The translations under genes were made by a program, and so were the position numbers. Under the pieces are notes generated by a model. The model had not been told where the DNA came from. It saw only the letters and a list, made by a program, of their open reading frames with translations, and did no database searches. Of a stretch of DNA of 64,000 nt, positions 8,893 to 18,515 are shown one piece after another; position 1 is the first letter of the stretch; every line of letters begins with the position of its first letter. Source of the DNA: Haladaptatus sp. QDMS2. Lineage in GTDB: Archaea; Halobacteriota; Halobacteria; Halobacteriales; Halococcaceae. The stretch is from the NCBI RefSeq assembly GCF_029338295.1, contig NZ_CP119791.1, positions 1,984,001 to 2,048,000 on the forward strand, given 5' to 3'.

Positions 8893-9638
8893 TTACGCTG
8901 AGTTCAGACTTCGGTTCGCCGTATCCCGCCGCGATGAAGGGCGTCATCCTCCAGCAGACGGACACCCGGCTGGTAGACGTTTCCCACGAGTTTCCGCGAC
9001 AGGATGTCCGCGCTGCCGCGTTCTGGTTGCGCGAAGTGCTGCCCTACTTCCCGCCCGCCGTCCACCTCGTCGTCGTCGACCCCGGCGTCGGCACCGACCG
9101 GAAGGCCATCGCCGTCCGCGCGGGCGACCACCTCCTCGTCGGCCCCGACAACGGCGTCCTGCTCCCGGTCGCCCGACGACTGGCAGCAGACTTCTCCGTG
9201 TTCGAACTCGACGCAGGACGACCGAAGAGTACGACGTTCCACGGTCGAGACGTGTTCGCGCCCTGGGCGGCGAAACTCCACGATGTCGGCGTCGAATCAA
9301 TCGACGACCTCCCGGGCGTGACGCGAACTGACGCGTACGTCAACGAACGCTTCCCCGAACCGACGATAACCGACGACGGTGCGACGGGCGAAGTACTCGT
9401 CGTGGACGACTTTGGCAACGTGATTACGAACATCCCCGGGCACGTCCTCGACGGCCGCAAGATGGTCACGGTGAACGACCAGCCCATCCCGATTGGCGAG
9501 ACGTTCGCCGCCGTCGGCATGGGCGCGAAGGTCGTCACCGTCGGCAGCCACGAGAACGTCGAACTGGCCGTCAATCAGGGACGTGGCGACGAGGCGTTCG
9601 CGCTCGGCCCGGGCGACGACGTAACCCTTTCCTGGTGA
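8889..9638 (+). CDS. SAM hydroxide adenosyltransferase (DUF62 family)
   Basis: 249 aa. It contains the DUF62 N-terminal motif LSSDFG, VVDPGVGT near residues 60-67, GPDNGVL near 81-87 and the C-terminal beta-barrel. Characterised archaeal members hydrolyse S-adenosylmethionine to adenosine and methionine, using the fluorinase/chlorinase fold. The gene is translationally coupled to the NMN adenylyltransferase (4-bp overlap) and to the channel gene after it (1 bp). Confidence 0.92.
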   Translation: MITLSSDFGSPYPAAMKGVILQQTDTRLVDVSHEFPRQDVRAAAFWLREVLPYFPPAVHLVVVDPGVGTDRKAIAVRAGDHLLVGPDNGVLLPVARRLAADFSVFELDAGRPKSTTFHGRDVFAPWAAKLHDVGVESIDDLPGVTRTDAYVNERFPEPTITDDGATGEVLVVDDFGNVITNIPGHVLDGRKMVTVNDQPIPIGETFAAVGMGAKVVTVGSHENVELAVNQGRGDEAFALGPGDDVTLSW

Positions 9639-10252
9639 TGCTCTCTGCGTTCGCGGTGATGAACGTCGTCGGCCTGCTCGCGTTCGCCGTGACCGGGTCG
9701 CTCAAAGCAATCGACGAGCAACTGGACGTGCTCGGCGTCTTCGTCCTCGGGACAATGATCGCCCTCGGCGGCGGAATGACCCGCGACGTCCTCGTCGGCG
9801 CGGTTCCGAACGCGCTGCAATCGACCGACGACGTGACCATCGCGCTCGCAGGCGTGGTACTCGCAATTTTCCTCTCGCGCACTCGCAGGAACTGGGTTCA
9901 ACACTCGGCGATTCTCGTCCCCGACGCCATTGGCCTCGCCGCCTTCGCCGCGACGGGGGCACTCGTCGGCGCAGAGGCGGGCGTCTCCGGATTCGGTGTC
10001 GTCCTGCTCGCGACGCTCACAGGCGTCGGTGGCGGCCTCATCTCCGACGTGTTGCTCCAGCGCGTTCCTGGCGTCCTCAAAGAGGATTTCTACGCCACCT
10101 GCGCCGTCGCCGGCGGCGTCGTGTTCTGGGCCGTCTCGGAAGGTGGGGCCGGCCCCGATGTCGCCGCGGCGGCCTGCGCCGCGACGGTGCTCGCGCTCCG
10201 GTTGTTGGCACTCAGGTTCGACTGGTCGCTCCCCCGCGTGAGCGTCTCCTGA
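9638..10252 (+). CDS. Trimeric intracellular cation channel (TRIC/UPF0126) family protein
   Basis: 204 aa with two tandem glycine-rich repeats of three helices: GTMIALGGGMTRDVLVG in the first half and TLTGVGGGLISDVLL in the second. This is the UPF0126/TRIC pattern of a potassium-permeable membrane channel. A GTG one codon upstream is in frame, but the ATG overlapping the previous stop (TGATG) is more likely. Confidence 0.88.
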   Translation: MLSAFAVMNVVGLLAFAVTGSLKAIDEQLDVLGVFVLGTMIALGGGMTRDVLVGAVPNALQSTDDVTIALAGVVLAIFLSRTRRNWVQHSAILVPDAIGLAAFAATGALVGAEAGVSGFGVVLLATLTGVGGGLISDVLLQRVPGVLKEDFYATCAVAGGVVFWAVSEGGAGPDVAAAACAATVLALRLLALRFDWSLPRVSVS

Positions 10253-10300
10253 CGGTTTTGTTCCGATAAGGACGACGGCGAGAAAGAGATGATTCCGCGA

Positions 10301-11878
10301 TTACTTCGCGGCGATGACGTCGTCGATGCGGACGATCATGGTCGCGGCTTCGGTCGCTGATTCGACCGCCCCGTGCTTGACGGCCGCCGGGTCGATAATA
10401 CCGTAGTCGAGCGGGTCGCCGATGACGCCCGTCTGGCCCTCGGCGATGATGCCGGCGCGGCCGTCGGCCTCGAAGCGCGAGCGGAGGTCGACGATTGCAT
10501 CGATTGGGTCCATCCCGGTGTTCTCTGCGAGAGTTCGTGGAAGCATGTCGACGGCGTCGGCGAAGGCCATGACCGCGAGTTGCTTGCGACCCTCGATACC
10601 CGCGGACTTGGTGCGGATGTAGTCGGCGATGGCGATTTCGGTCGCCCCCGCGCCGGGGACGACGCCACCCTTGTCGAGGGAGGCAGTCACCACGTCCAGG
10701 GCGTCCTCTAAGGCGCGTTCGAGTTCGTCGACGACGTGCTCGGTTCCGCCGCGGACGAAGACGGTGACGGACTTCGCGGCCGCGCCACCCTCGATGAAGG
10801 TGAGTTCGTCCTCGCCAAAGCGCTGGACGTGAATGAGGTCGGCGTGACCGAAGTCGTCTTTGGAGACGTCTTCGAGCGTGCCGATGCGGGTCGCGCCCGT
10901 CGCGCGAGCGATGGCAGTCGCGTCCTTCTTGTTGACGCTCTTGAAGGCGAGAATGCCGGCTTTCGCGAGGTATGAGGCGACGCGGTCGTCGATGCCGTCG
11001 GTGACGAAGACGACGTCCACGCCAGCGTCTTTGAGCGCGGCGGCGTAGCCGCGCAGCTCACCCTCTTCTGCGTCGAGCGCGGCGTTCAGCTGCTCGATGG
11101 AGGTGATGTTGTACTCGGCGTCGACGTGGCTCTTTCGCACGTCGAGTTCCATGTCGAGGATGGCGATGGTCGCGTCTTCGACCTTCCGAGGCATGTTGTC
11201 GTGGACGGGTTCCTTGTCGAGAATGACTCCCTCTACGAGCTCCGTCGCCGAGGAGGACGACCCAACTTTCGTCTGGATGCGGACGTCGTCGCGTTCGACG
11301 CGCTTTTCGCCCTGAACGTGGCGGATGGCTTTCACCACGGTCTTTGCGAGGGCGTCTGCGGTGACGCCACCGGTCCCCTTACCGGTCATCGAGGATTCGG
11401 CGACTTTCTCTAAGAGTTCGTCGTCGAGTTCGTCGTCCATGACCTGTGCGTCGATGGCCTCGTGAGCGAGGCGAGCGGCCTCGTGGTAGCCCTCGACGAT
11501 GGTCGTGGGGTGGACGTCGTCTTCGAGCAGGTCCTCTGCCTTCGCGAGGAGTTCGCCCGCGAGAACCGCCGCTGTCGTCGTCCCGTCGCCGACTTCGTCC
11601 TCCTGGCTCTGGGAGACCTCGACGATCATCTGGGCCGCCGGGTGCTCGATGTCCATCTTGTTGAGGATGGTCGCACCGTCGTTGGTGATGACGACGTCAC
11701 CCGACGACGAAACGAGCATCTTGTCCATCCCGCGTGGGCCAAGCGTCGTGCGGACCGCGCCGCTTACCGCTTTCCCCGCGGCGATGTTCGAACCCTGGGC
11801 GTCGCGGCCTCGGGTTCGTCGCGTTCCCTCGCTCAGAATGAAAAGGGGCTGACCCCCGGCGTAGAATGCTTGTGCCAT
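10301..11878 (-). CDS. Thermosome (group II chaperonin) subunit
   Basis: 525 aa. ATP-binding motifs are [10 protein letters not shown] (46-55), NDGATIL and GDGTTTAAV (97-105); [12 protein letters not shown] lies in the lower equatorial domain. It forms eight-membered double rings that fold cytosolic proteins. The chain ends at [11 protein letters not shown] without the Gly/Met-rich tail found in many haloarchaeal Cct paralogues, so it probably works as one of several subunit types. Tandem TATA-like elements precede it. Confidence 0.97.
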   Translation of the reverse strand: MAQAFYAGGQPLFILSEGTRRTRGRDAQGSNIAAGKAVSGAVRTTLGPRGMDKMLVSSSGDVVITNDGATILNKMDIEHPAAQMIVEVSQSQEDEVGDGTTTAAVLAGELLAKAEDLLEDDVHPTTIVEGYHEAARLAHEAIDAQVMDDELDDELLEKVAESSMTGKGTGGVTADALAKTVVKAIRHVQGEKRVERDDVRIQTKVGSSSSATELVEGVILDKEPVHDNMPRKVEDATIAILDMELDVRKSHVDAEYNITSIEQLNAALDAEEGELRGYAAALKDAGVDVVFVTDGIDDRVASYLAKAGILAFKSVNKKDATAIARATGATRIGTLEDVSKDDFGHADLIHVQRFGEDELTFIEGGAAAKSVTVFVRGGTEHVVDELERALEDALDVVTASLDKGGVVPGAGATEIAIADYIRTKSAGIEGRKQLAVMAFADAVDMLPRTLAENTGMDPIDAIVDLRSRFEADGRAGIIAEGQTGVIGDPLDYGIIDPAAVKHGAVESATEAATMIVRIDDVIAAK

Positions 11879-11902
11879 AACTGAAACCTCGGTATCTGAA
11901 TG

Positions 11903-11920
11903 TTTATAATTCTATATAAA
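11903..11920 (-). promoter_or_regulatory. Thermosome promoter with two abutting TATA-like elements
   Basis: Read on the minus strand, ATTATAAA (11903-11910) is centred about 28 bp before the thermosome ATG, with a second element TTTATATAG directly upstream. The spacing predicts a leaderless or very short leader. Heat induction is plausible for the family but is not shown by the sequence. Confidence 0.6.
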
Positions 11921-12145
11921 TCTTTCTCAAATGACGAGAAAACCGCAAGCAAGCGAAGGCGTGTCGTAGCACAGTTCGCTGAGAGGGTCGTTCAGAAAAG
12001 TGATAATTTCACGAGAGAGATGCCTGATTCTGGGACGGTTCGCCGGGTTGCGGGCGGTGGGAGACGACCCACGCTGTCCGCAGAAATTCAGACAATCCGA
12101 CACGAATCGGTACGACCATATTCCGGCCCGTCGATTCCTTTCGAA

Positions 12146-12958
12146 ATGCTGGAACTGGAACACAGATTCCGCGTCGTAGACGTCCACGCCCGGCTCAGCA
12201 CGGACGAGGGAGGTGTCAGTACACGAGGCCGAGCCATCGGGCCGGAGAACTTAGAACGGGAACTCCACCAGGCGGGCGTCGTGAAAGCCGTCGTCTACCC
12301 GGACGCCGGCGAGGGAGCCTACCTCCGGGCGAACAACGCCGTCGCCCGTATGAGCGTCGAGCGTCCGTTCGTCGCCTTCGCCAGACTCACCGGCACACTC
12401 GACGCCGAGGCGAACATCGGCGCGCGATTCCGGAATCTCGCCGCGCGCCGAAAAGACTGGCACACGTCGCCCGAGGACGTCGAACGCTACGCCTACGACG
12501 ACCGGTTCGAAGGGTTCGTCGTGGACCCGACAGCAGACGGCCTCCTCGACGGTGAGGTTGTTGCCCAACTCGCCGACGTTTCGCTCCCCGTCCTCGTGCG
12601 CGGAGGGGTGTCCTTCCCACCCGCTGCCGTCGCAGAAGCGTTCCTCGACTGGGACATCCCGCTCATCCTCGCGCATTTCGGCGGCCACCCGCTCGACCGA
12701 GCGTTGATGGACGAGGCGATTTCGCTGCTCGATTCCCACGACACGCTCTACCTCGACACGAGTTTCGTCCGCTATCGCGGGCTGTTAGAACGAGCCATCC
12801 GCGAGCACCCGGACCGCGTGCTGTTCGGCAGCGGTGCCCCCGACACGCACCCGAACGTCTCGGTGATGGAGATTCTGACCCTCGACGTTCCAGAAGATGC
12901 GATGGCACGAGTGTTCTCGAAAAATCCGTCGCGGGTCGTCCCCGCGCTCGCGCCCTAA
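12146..12958 (+). CDS. Amidohydrolase family (TIM-barrel) protein
   Basis: 270 aa from MLELEHRFRVVDVHARL. The N-terminal VVDVHAR resembles the HxH strand of amidohydrolase-2 proteins, but the second metal histidine is replaced (VHAR, not HxH). Later motifs are LILAHFGGHPL near residue 175 and the end-of-barrel VLFGSGAPDTHP near 228-239. It may be a hydrolase or decarboxylase; substrate unknown. The open frame extends upstream, but that part is not protein-like. The 3' end overlaps the convergent glycosyltransferase gene by 4 bp. Confidence 0.8.
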   Translation: MLELEHRFRVVDVHARLSTDEGGVSTRGRAIGPENLERELHQAGVVKAVVYPDAGEGAYLRANNAVARMSVERPFVAFARLTGTLDAEANIGARFRNLAARRKDWHTSPEDVERYAYDDRFEGFVVDPTADGLLDGEVVAQLADVSLPVLVRGGVSFPPAAVAEAFLDWDIPLILAHFGGHPLDRALMDEAISLLDSHDTLYLDTSFVRYRGLLERAIREHPDRVLFGSGAPDTHPNVSVMEILTLDVPEDAMARVFSKNPSRVVPALAP

Positions 12959-13857
12959 CGCCAGGTGTACACTTCGACGGCGCGGTCTGCTCGCGACGAC
13001 ATCCCGTTCGGGTTGCGCCGTCCACTCTTGTCCTTTCGCCGCGAGAAAATCCCGTCTGCTGTTCCACGAGCCATGCCGCGGAGGACGTCGCGGCCGCTTC
13101 CGACCCAACTAGAGGGCGTCGCGTTGCCACGGGCGACGTCGCGCAGCGTGTCCAGTGCGTCCGCGCCGCCGTGGCTGAGCGTCCGGCGGGCGACGGTCGG
13201 GCGAATGCCGTAGTTTTTCACGAGGCGATAAGTGAGCGCGCGATACTTCCACGCCCAGTCGCGCTCGCGGCGGCCGCCGTCGGCTTCGAGGCCGCGGTGG
13301 ACGCACATCTTGCCCGCCCAGCCCACCTGATAGTCGTTCGACGCGAGGCGGTGGGAGAGGTCGCGTGCGCCCCCGGTCTGGAGGTACTCGTCGAAGCCGT
13401 CGAGCGCCTCGAACACGTCGCGGTGAAACGCCGCGTTCGAGCCGTTTACGTAGGTAACCTCACGGCCGGCGATGGACCGCGATTCGAGAACTTCGGAGGC
13501 AAGTCCCGTCGTGAGTTCACGGTGGGTCGGCCCCGTGACCGCATCCGCGTCTTCGAGCCCGGCGATGACGGCTTCGAACCAACCGGCTTCGATGGCCCGG
13601 TCAGAAGAGATGAAGGCGATGGCGTCGCCGTCGGCACGGACCGCCCCGGCGTTTCGGGCCACGTTCAGGTTCCTGTCGGCGAGTTCGATGAGTCTGGTGA
13701 CGTCGTCTCGCTCGCGTATCATGCCCGTCGTCCCGTCCGTCGAGGGGCCGTTTACGACGATTCGCTCTGCGTCGGGGGCGTGTTCGCTGAGCGAGTCGAG
13801 CGTGCGAGCGAGGCGCTCTCGGTCGTTGAGCGTGGGAATGACCACCGAGAGCTTCAT
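12955..13857 (-). CDS. Glycosyltransferase family 2
   Basis: 300 aa from MKLSVVIPTLNDRERL. It has a GT-A fold with nucleotide-sugar binding in the first 100 residues. The usual DxD is represented by the ISSDRAIEAGW segment, and GGARDLSHRL lies where the catalytic ED motif is expected. It has no clear membrane helix. It may act in N-glycosylation or another surface glycan. It is alone next to a methyltransferase. Confidence 0.85.
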   Translation of the reverse strand: MKLSVVIPTLNDRERLARTLDSLSEHAPDAERIVVNGPSTDGTTGMIRERDDVTRLIELADRNLNVARNAGAVRADGDAIAFISSDRAIEAGWFEAVIAGLEDADAVTGPTHRELTTGLASEVLESRSIAGREVTYVNGSNAAFHRDVFEALDGFDEYLQTGGARDLSHRLASNDYQVGWAGKMCVHRGLEADGGRRERDWAWKYRALTYRLVKNYGIRPTVARRTLSHGGADALDTLRDVARGNATPSSWVGSGRDVLRGMARGTADGIFSRRKDKSGRRNPNGMSSRADRAVEVYTWR

Positions 13858-13915
13858 AGTACTCGATAGAAGCACGGATAGGTAAAAATACCCGGTGTTC
13901 GCTGTCGGCTACCTG

Positions 13916-14620
13916 TCAGTTTTTGTGAGCCTTCCAGTAGGAGACGGAGGCGAGATTGCCGAGGGCAGTGTCGCCGAGTGAGGTGTCGAGGCGACGGGCG
14001 GTGGAGGCGATGCCGTTCGGAATGCTGCGATAGAAGCCGTAGGGCAGGAGGAAGTCGTGTTCGACGTGCTTGAGCGTCAGATCCGTCTCGTGGAACAGCG
14101 AGGACACCTCGTCTTCGGTGTAGAGACGTGACCCCATCGGGAGGAGCCAATTGTAGACCGAGCGCGCACTCGGCGCGTTGAAGGTGTCGAAGAAGACTAC
14201 GTCGTTCGAGACGCGGCGCATCTCGGAGAGAAACGACGCAGGGGTGTCCGCGAGGTGGAAAAAGCGCATCGCGAACACGATGTCGAAGTGGTCGTCGGGG
14301 AACGGCAGTCGTGCGGCGTCCCCGCGCATGAATTCGATGTGGTCTGCCACGCCTGCGGCACCCGCCTTGTGGCGGCCCTGCTGGAGCATCGCCTTCGAGA
14401 TGTCGAGGCCGATGATGTCCGCGCCACGTTCTGCGAGCATCACGGTGAACCGACCGGTCCCGCAGGCGATTTCGAGGACGTCTTTGCCCTCGATGTCGCC
14501 AACTGCGTCGAGCAACGCCTGTTTTTCCCGACGGTCGATGAGGCGGCCGCCCCGAGAGAATCGTTTCGTGTCGTACTCTTCGGCCACCTCGTCCGCCTGG
14601 TACCACTCCTGCCCTTTCAC
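13916..14620 (-). CDS. Class I SAM-dependent methyltransferase
   Basis: 234 aa. The SAM-binding motif is VLEIACGTGRFTVML, followed by IIGLDISKAML, FDIVFAMRFFHL and a post-motif. It is UbiE/Methyltransf_11-like and its acceptor is unknown. A GTG start (VKGQEWYQADE) is chosen because the protein-like sequence begins there; ATG codons farther upstream lead through implausible sequence. Confidence 0.85.
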   Translation of the reverse strand: MKGQEWYQADEVAEEYDTKRFSRGGRLIDRREKQALLDAVGDIEGKDVLEIACGTGRFTVMLAERGADIIGLDISKAMLQQGRHKAGAAGVADHIEFMRGDAARLPFPDDHFDIVFAMRFFHLADTPASFLSEMRRVSNDVVFFDTFNAPSARSVYNWLLPMGSRLYTEDEVSSLFHETDLTLKHVEHDFLLPYGFYRSIPNGIASTARRLDTSLGDTALGNLASVSYWKAHKN

Positions 14621-14717
14621 GCTACCACCACTTCTCTGTCGAGGGGATAAAACGATACTGGAACAGTCCCACGGCGAGGTGAGGCCGCCACAATTATGCT
14701 GATTGCTACCAAAGTAC

Positions 14718-14891
14718 ATGGTAGGAATGACGACCTGTAGCCATTGCGGCAACGAATACACCGCAGACCAGCTCATCCGCCACGAGCGCCCGCGCCTCGT
14801 GGTCATCCACTGTCCAGGGTGCAACGCGCCACTCGGCCAGTACCGTCGTCACGGCGACGACCCGCACGTAGACCTGGCGAAAGGTGCCTGA
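14718..14891 (+). CDS. Small zinc-binding protein, 57 aa
   Basis: Two CxxC pairs (CSHC and CPGC, 22 residues apart) form a probable zinc ribbon in a very short protein, followed by a hydrophilic tail. Haloarchaea encode many such one-domain zinc proteins, some shown to affect biofilm or stress. No specific function can be given. MVGMTTCSHC is preferred; MTTC three codons later is also possible. Confidence 0.75.
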   Translation: MVGMTTCSHCGNEYTADQLIRHERPRLVVIHCPGCNAPLGQYRRHGDDPHVDLAKGA

Positions 14892-14961
14892 GCGCCGATT
14901 TCGCCCCGGTCGTTGAACCTGGTACAAACCAGTCAACTTTCTATGTTTTAAGGATGATTAT

Positions 14962-14975
14962 ATGCACTTATGCAT
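14962..14975. promoter_or_regulatory. Short inverted repeat ATGCA-4-TGCAT
   Basis: An AT-rich stretch upstream of the winged-helix gene contains ATGCACTTATGCAT. It may be an operator, but it lies 60 bp from the start codon and could be chance. Confidence 0.25.
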
Positions 14976-15036
14976 CCCTATTATTTGGAGGTGTTTAGAG
15001 ACAACATTTACCAATGACCTCCCGAGAGCAGGTGGT

Positions 15037-15318
15037 ATGAGCACGACCACCAAGGAACGTACTCGCACGGCCGAAGACTCACCGTTGGCAGACCCCGACT
15101 TCCGCGAGCGGCTTCGTGAACTCCCACCGAGCGCGAAACTCGTCGCGAAAGTCCTCGAAGGACAGGCACCACTCTCGCAGGGACAACTCGCCGACGAATC
15201 ACTGCTTCCGGACCGCACCGTCCGCTACGCGCTGAATCGACTCGAAGAGGTCGACCTCGTGAACTCGCGGTACTCCTTCCACGACGCGCGCAAGCAAGTC
15301 TACACGCTGAAGAACTGA
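15037..15318 (+). CDS. Winged helix-turn-helix (MarR/TrmB-like) protein, 93 aa
   Basis: A single winged-helix domain: SAKLVAKVLEGQAPLSQGQLADESLLPDRTV is the helix-turn-helix, and RYALNRLEEVDLVNSRY is the recognition helix plus wing. It belongs to the short archaeal MarR-like regulators. MSTTTKERT is the start; the frame upstream is not protein-like. Targets unknown. Confidence 0.85.
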   Translation: MSTTTKERTRTAEDSPLADPDFRERLRELPPSAKLVAKVLEGQAPLSQGQLADESLLPDRTVRYALNRLEEVDLVNSRYSFHDARKQVYTLKN

Positions 15319-15354
15319 ACCCAGTCTTTTCGTCATCCACACCGTTTTTGGGGT

Positions 15355-16137
15355 ATGGACCCCGTCGCCCGAATTCCAGTGAGCGTCGCAACCTACGCCT
15401 CGGAAGGCGCGACCAACGCCTACGTCGTCGGCACGAACGGCGCGATTCTCGTCGATCCGGCCGCCCGAAGCGACGACCTCGACCGTGAAGTTGCGAAGCG
15501 ACGCGTCAAACACGTCCTCGTGACTCACACCCATCCCGACCACGTCGGCGCGGTGGCCGCCTACGCCGAGGAGTGCGGCGCGACGGTCTGGGCACGCCGT
15601 GGGCGTGAAGCCGCCTTCGAGCAGGCGACGGGTATCGACCCCGACCGCACCTTCGTTGAGGGGACGACGCTCACCACGCAGAGTCGAGACGAAGTGACTG
15701 TCCTCGACACGCCCGGCCACGCCCGTGACCACGTCGCCCTCGCCACCGACCACGGCATCTTCTCCGGCGACCTCGCAGTTCAGGAGGGGAGCGTCGTCGT
15801 CGCGGCAGGCGAGGGCGACGTTCGCGCCTACCTCACGGCGTTGCGGCGACTCGCCGCCCGCAATCCTCCACGACTCTATCCCGGCCACGGGCTGATCATC
15901 GAGAACGTCAGGGAGACGTGCGAACGCCTCATCCGCCACCGGCTCGACCGCGAAAAGCGCGTGCTCGCGGCGGTCCGTGAAGGGGCGACCTCCCTCGACG
16001 CCATCACCGACGCCGCCTACGACAAGGACATCTCTGCGGTGCGGTCGCTCGCGGAGGGCACGGTCGCCGCGCACCTCGAAAAACTCGATGTTGAGCACAA
16101 GCTCTCGTGGGACGGCACGCGGGCCACCCCGCGCTGA
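15355..16137 (+). CDS. MBL-fold metallo-hydrolase
   Basis: 260 aa. The metal site THTHPDHVGA (HxHxDH) near residue 60 is followed by TPGHARDHVAL, GIFSGDLAVQEGS and LYPGHG, the full ligand set of glyoxalase II-like metallo-beta-lactamases. A C-terminal winged-helix-like region (ITDAAYDKDI) resembles LACTB2-type proteins, which cleave thioesters or RNA. Substrate unproven. Confidence 0.9.
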   Translation: MDPVARIPVSVATYASEGATNAYVVGTNGAILVDPAARSDDLDREVAKRRVKHVLVTHTHPDHVGAVAAYAEECGATVWARRGREAAFEQATGIDPDRTFVEGTTLTTQSRDEVTVLDTPGHARDHVALATDHGIFSGDLAVQEGSVVVAAGEGDVRAYLTALRRLAARNPPRLYPGHGLIIENVRETCERLIRHRLDREKRVLAAVREGATSLDAITDAAYDKDISAVRSLAEGTVAAHLEKLDVEHKLSWDGTRATPR

Positions 16138-16173
16138 CGACGCGCTTTTCAGCGCCGGGGCGGTAGCAAGCGT

Positions 16174-16821
16174 GTGCAAAGTCTCGAAGCCGAACTCGAA
16201 GATGCGCGAGCACTCTCCATTTCCGAGCTAGCCGACGCCATCGAGTCAATCGGCTTCGAGTGTACGCGGTGTGGTGCCTGCTGTAAAGCCGACGACGCGG
16301 ACCCCCACACCGCGACGATTTTTCCCGACGAAGTGCGCGACATCCAGCAGACCCACGAATACGACTGGCGCGACGTGGCCCGCCCGATGCCCTACGGTTT
16401 AGACGAAGCGGGCGCGGGCGAGACGTTCGAGTGGGCCATCCAGACCACCGGGTGTGGCGACTGCTCGTTTTACGTCGAGGAGGACGGCGTCGGAGCCTGC
16501 TCAATCCACGACGACCGCCCGCTCATCTGCCAGACCTACCCGTTCAGCGTCGCGCTCGGCGGAACCAGCCAGCCGATGGGCGAAGCCGTAGACCAGCAGG
16601 GAATGGTCCGCGCCCACGAATGCGAGGGGCTCGGCCGCGACATCTCGCGAGCGGAGGCAGAAGAACTGGCCGCGGCGCTCAAAGAACGCGCCATCCGTGA
16701 ACTCGAAGAGGCAGTCGGTGTCCGCGACAACTACGCCGTCACGAATCCTGCTGACGAAGACGTTGTCGTCCACGATTCAGAGGGCGCAAAGCGAGCGGAC
16801 GGGACGCCAATCGAGGAGTAG
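16174..16821 (+). CDS. YkgJ family cysteine-cluster protein
   Basis: 215 aa with a GTG start. CTRCGACC near the N-terminus, then CGDCSFY, GACSIHDDRPLICQTYP and ECEGLG form the YkgJ (Fe-S or zinc) cysteine cluster. The biochemical role of the family is not established. The gene directly follows the MBL hydrolase. Confidence 0.88.
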   Translation: MQSLEAELEDARALSISELADAIESIGFECTRCGACCKADDADPHTATIFPDEVRDIQQTHEYDWRDVARPMPYGLDEAGAGETFEWAIQTTGCGDCSFYVEEDGVGACSIHDDRPLICQTYPFSVALGGTSQPMGEAVDQQGMVRAHECEGLGRDISRAEAEELAAALKERAIRELEEAVGVRDNYAVTNPADEDVVVHDSEGAKRADGTPIEE

Positions 16822-16853
16822 CGGTGAGTCGCAGGCGGTGGCGGTGAATCGGT

Positions 16854-18035
16854 TCAGGGTCCAGTCGCGCTCTTGGGAAGGCGCGCAACCGCGGCGATGC
16901 CACAGGCCGCCACCAACCCGGCGACGACGAATGCCGTCGTCCACGAGAGCGTCTCGACGAGCCAACCAGCGGCGACGGGTGCGACCAGCGACCCGGTGAT
17001 GGACAGCGTCATGAGCACCGAGAGACTCGTCCCCGCCGACTCGGTGGGGGCGACCTCCTCGACGAAGACGTAGAAGACGCCCGTGCCGAGTTGGGACCCG
17101 ATACCGGCGAGTAACAGCGCGGCCGCGAAGCCGACCACCGACGTGGAAAGCCCCGCACCGACGAGTGCCGGCACGACGAGCAAGAACGCCGCGACGATCA
17201 CTGGCCGGCGACGACCGCCAAGCCGGTCAGAGAGCCAGCCGCCGCCCGGCCGAGCGACCAGCCCCATCGCGGGAACCAGCGCGGTGAGCGCGCCGGCGAC
17301 CGCGATGTCTACGCCGACGACTTCGGTGGCGTAGGTCGGCATCCACGAATTCAGAAACACGAACAGCGAGTAAGCACAGAAACTACTGAGTGCGATAGCC
17401 AGCACGCGACGGTTCCCCAGCGCAGCGACGAAGTTCCCCGCCGAGAGTGCCGACTCGTTTCTGACTGGCTGGTCGAGCGCCCAGACGAACAGTGGGAGCC
17501 CACAGAGGGTGACGACGCCGTACACCGCCACGACGCCTTGCCAGCCGAGAAACGGCACGAGCGTCGGCCCGGCGGCCTGCGCGAGGGTGACCCCGGCGGG
17601 CGCGCTCGCGACGAACAGACTCGTTCCGAGAGCGCGACGTTGCGGGGGAAACGACTGGCTGACGATGTTGGCGTTCGCCGTCCAGAGGAACACGGCCGCG
17701 ATGCCGCCGACGAATCGCGTCGCGAGAAACGCGGGATACGTCGTCGTAACGAGACTCGCTGCCGAGACGCCGAGGAACAGAACTGCCCCGGCCAACACGA
17801 GTCTGCGGTTGTCGTACCGGTCCATCAGGAAGCCACTCGGAATCTGGAACAGCGCCCACGCAAGAAAGACGACGCTGATTGCGAGTCCCGCGGCGGGTTT
17901 GTCGATGGCGAAGGCGGTGACGAACGAGGGAAGAATGCTCGCCGGGGCGAACAGATACGCGTTGAATCCAATGGAAACGATAGCACACCCCGCGAGCGCC
18001 AGCCACGGACGCCGAGCGGATGCCGTGGAAGTCAT
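16854..18035 (-). CDS. MFS transporter
   Basis: 393 aa with twelve hydrophobic helices. The first-loop motif appears as GFLMDRYDNRRLV and the mid-protein equivalent as GWLSDRLGGRRRP. It is an NNP/CynX-like permease; its substrate cannot be inferred. It is monocistronic, convergent with the YkgJ gene. Confidence 0.92.
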   Translation of the reverse strand: MTSTASARRPWLALAGCAIVSIGFNAYLFAPASILPSFVTAFAIDKPAAGLAISVVFLAWALFQIPSGFLMDRYDNRRLVLAGAVLFLGVSAASLVTTTYPAFLATRFVGGIAAVFLWTANANIVSQSFPPQRRALGTSLFVASAPAGVTLAQAAGPTLVPFLGWQGVVAVYGVVTLCGLPLFVWALDQPVRNESALSAGNFVAALGNRRVLAIALSSFCAYSLFVFLNSWMPTYATEVVGVDIAVAGALTALVPAMGLVARPGGGWLSDRLGGRRRPVIVAAFLLVVPALVGAGLSTSVVGFAAALLLAGIGSQLGTGVFYVFVEEVAPTESAGTSLSVLMTLSITGSLVAPVAAGWLVETLSWTTAFVVAGLVAACGIAAVARLPKSATGP

Positions 18036-18156
18036 GGCGAATCAACTGTCGGTGACGACAAAACCTCGGGGGTTGCGGCACCTTTGTCGGAACACACTCG
18101 ACGACCGTCACTGACAGGTGAACAACACCTTTACCCGTCACCCGAGATGGGAGCGT

Positions 18157-18363
18157 ATGCGCGGCCCGCTCCACGCCCTCTGGAACACCCGTCTGATTGG
18201 GACGTATCTCAAATTCAGAGTCGGCATCGTCCTCGCAGCCTTGCTTGCGATGGGAGCGGGCGTCGTGGCCCTCGGAATCGGTGGCGTCGCTGGAACGGTC
18301 GCCCTCTTTGGCCTTGTCCTGCTCGCCTTTCTTACCCTCTGGTTCGTCGTTCTGACGAGGTGA
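18157..18363 (+). CDS. Small membrane protein, 68 aa
   Basis: From MRGPLHALWNT, with two closely spaced hydrophobic helices (about 22-42 and 45-66). A GTG 13 codons upstream is in frame, but TTTACCC between them resembles a weak TATA element, which favours the ATG. Diverges from the MFS gene. Function unknown. Confidence 0.6.
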   Translation: MRGPLHALWNTRLIGTYLKFRVGIVLAALLAMGAGVVALGIGGVAGTVALFGLVLLAFLTLWFVVLTR

Positions 18364-18515
18364 CAGTACGTCTCGATTGCTGAGATTGCAACTCCTCGCG
18401 CGCCCCGAGACGTTCTGCACCGATTCGAGACAGGTCGGCTTAATAGGTCAAATCCGTGGGTCGTGGGATGCTAACGAAGAATTTGGCCGTCCTCTCTCAG
18501 CTTGGGGAAGAGCCA

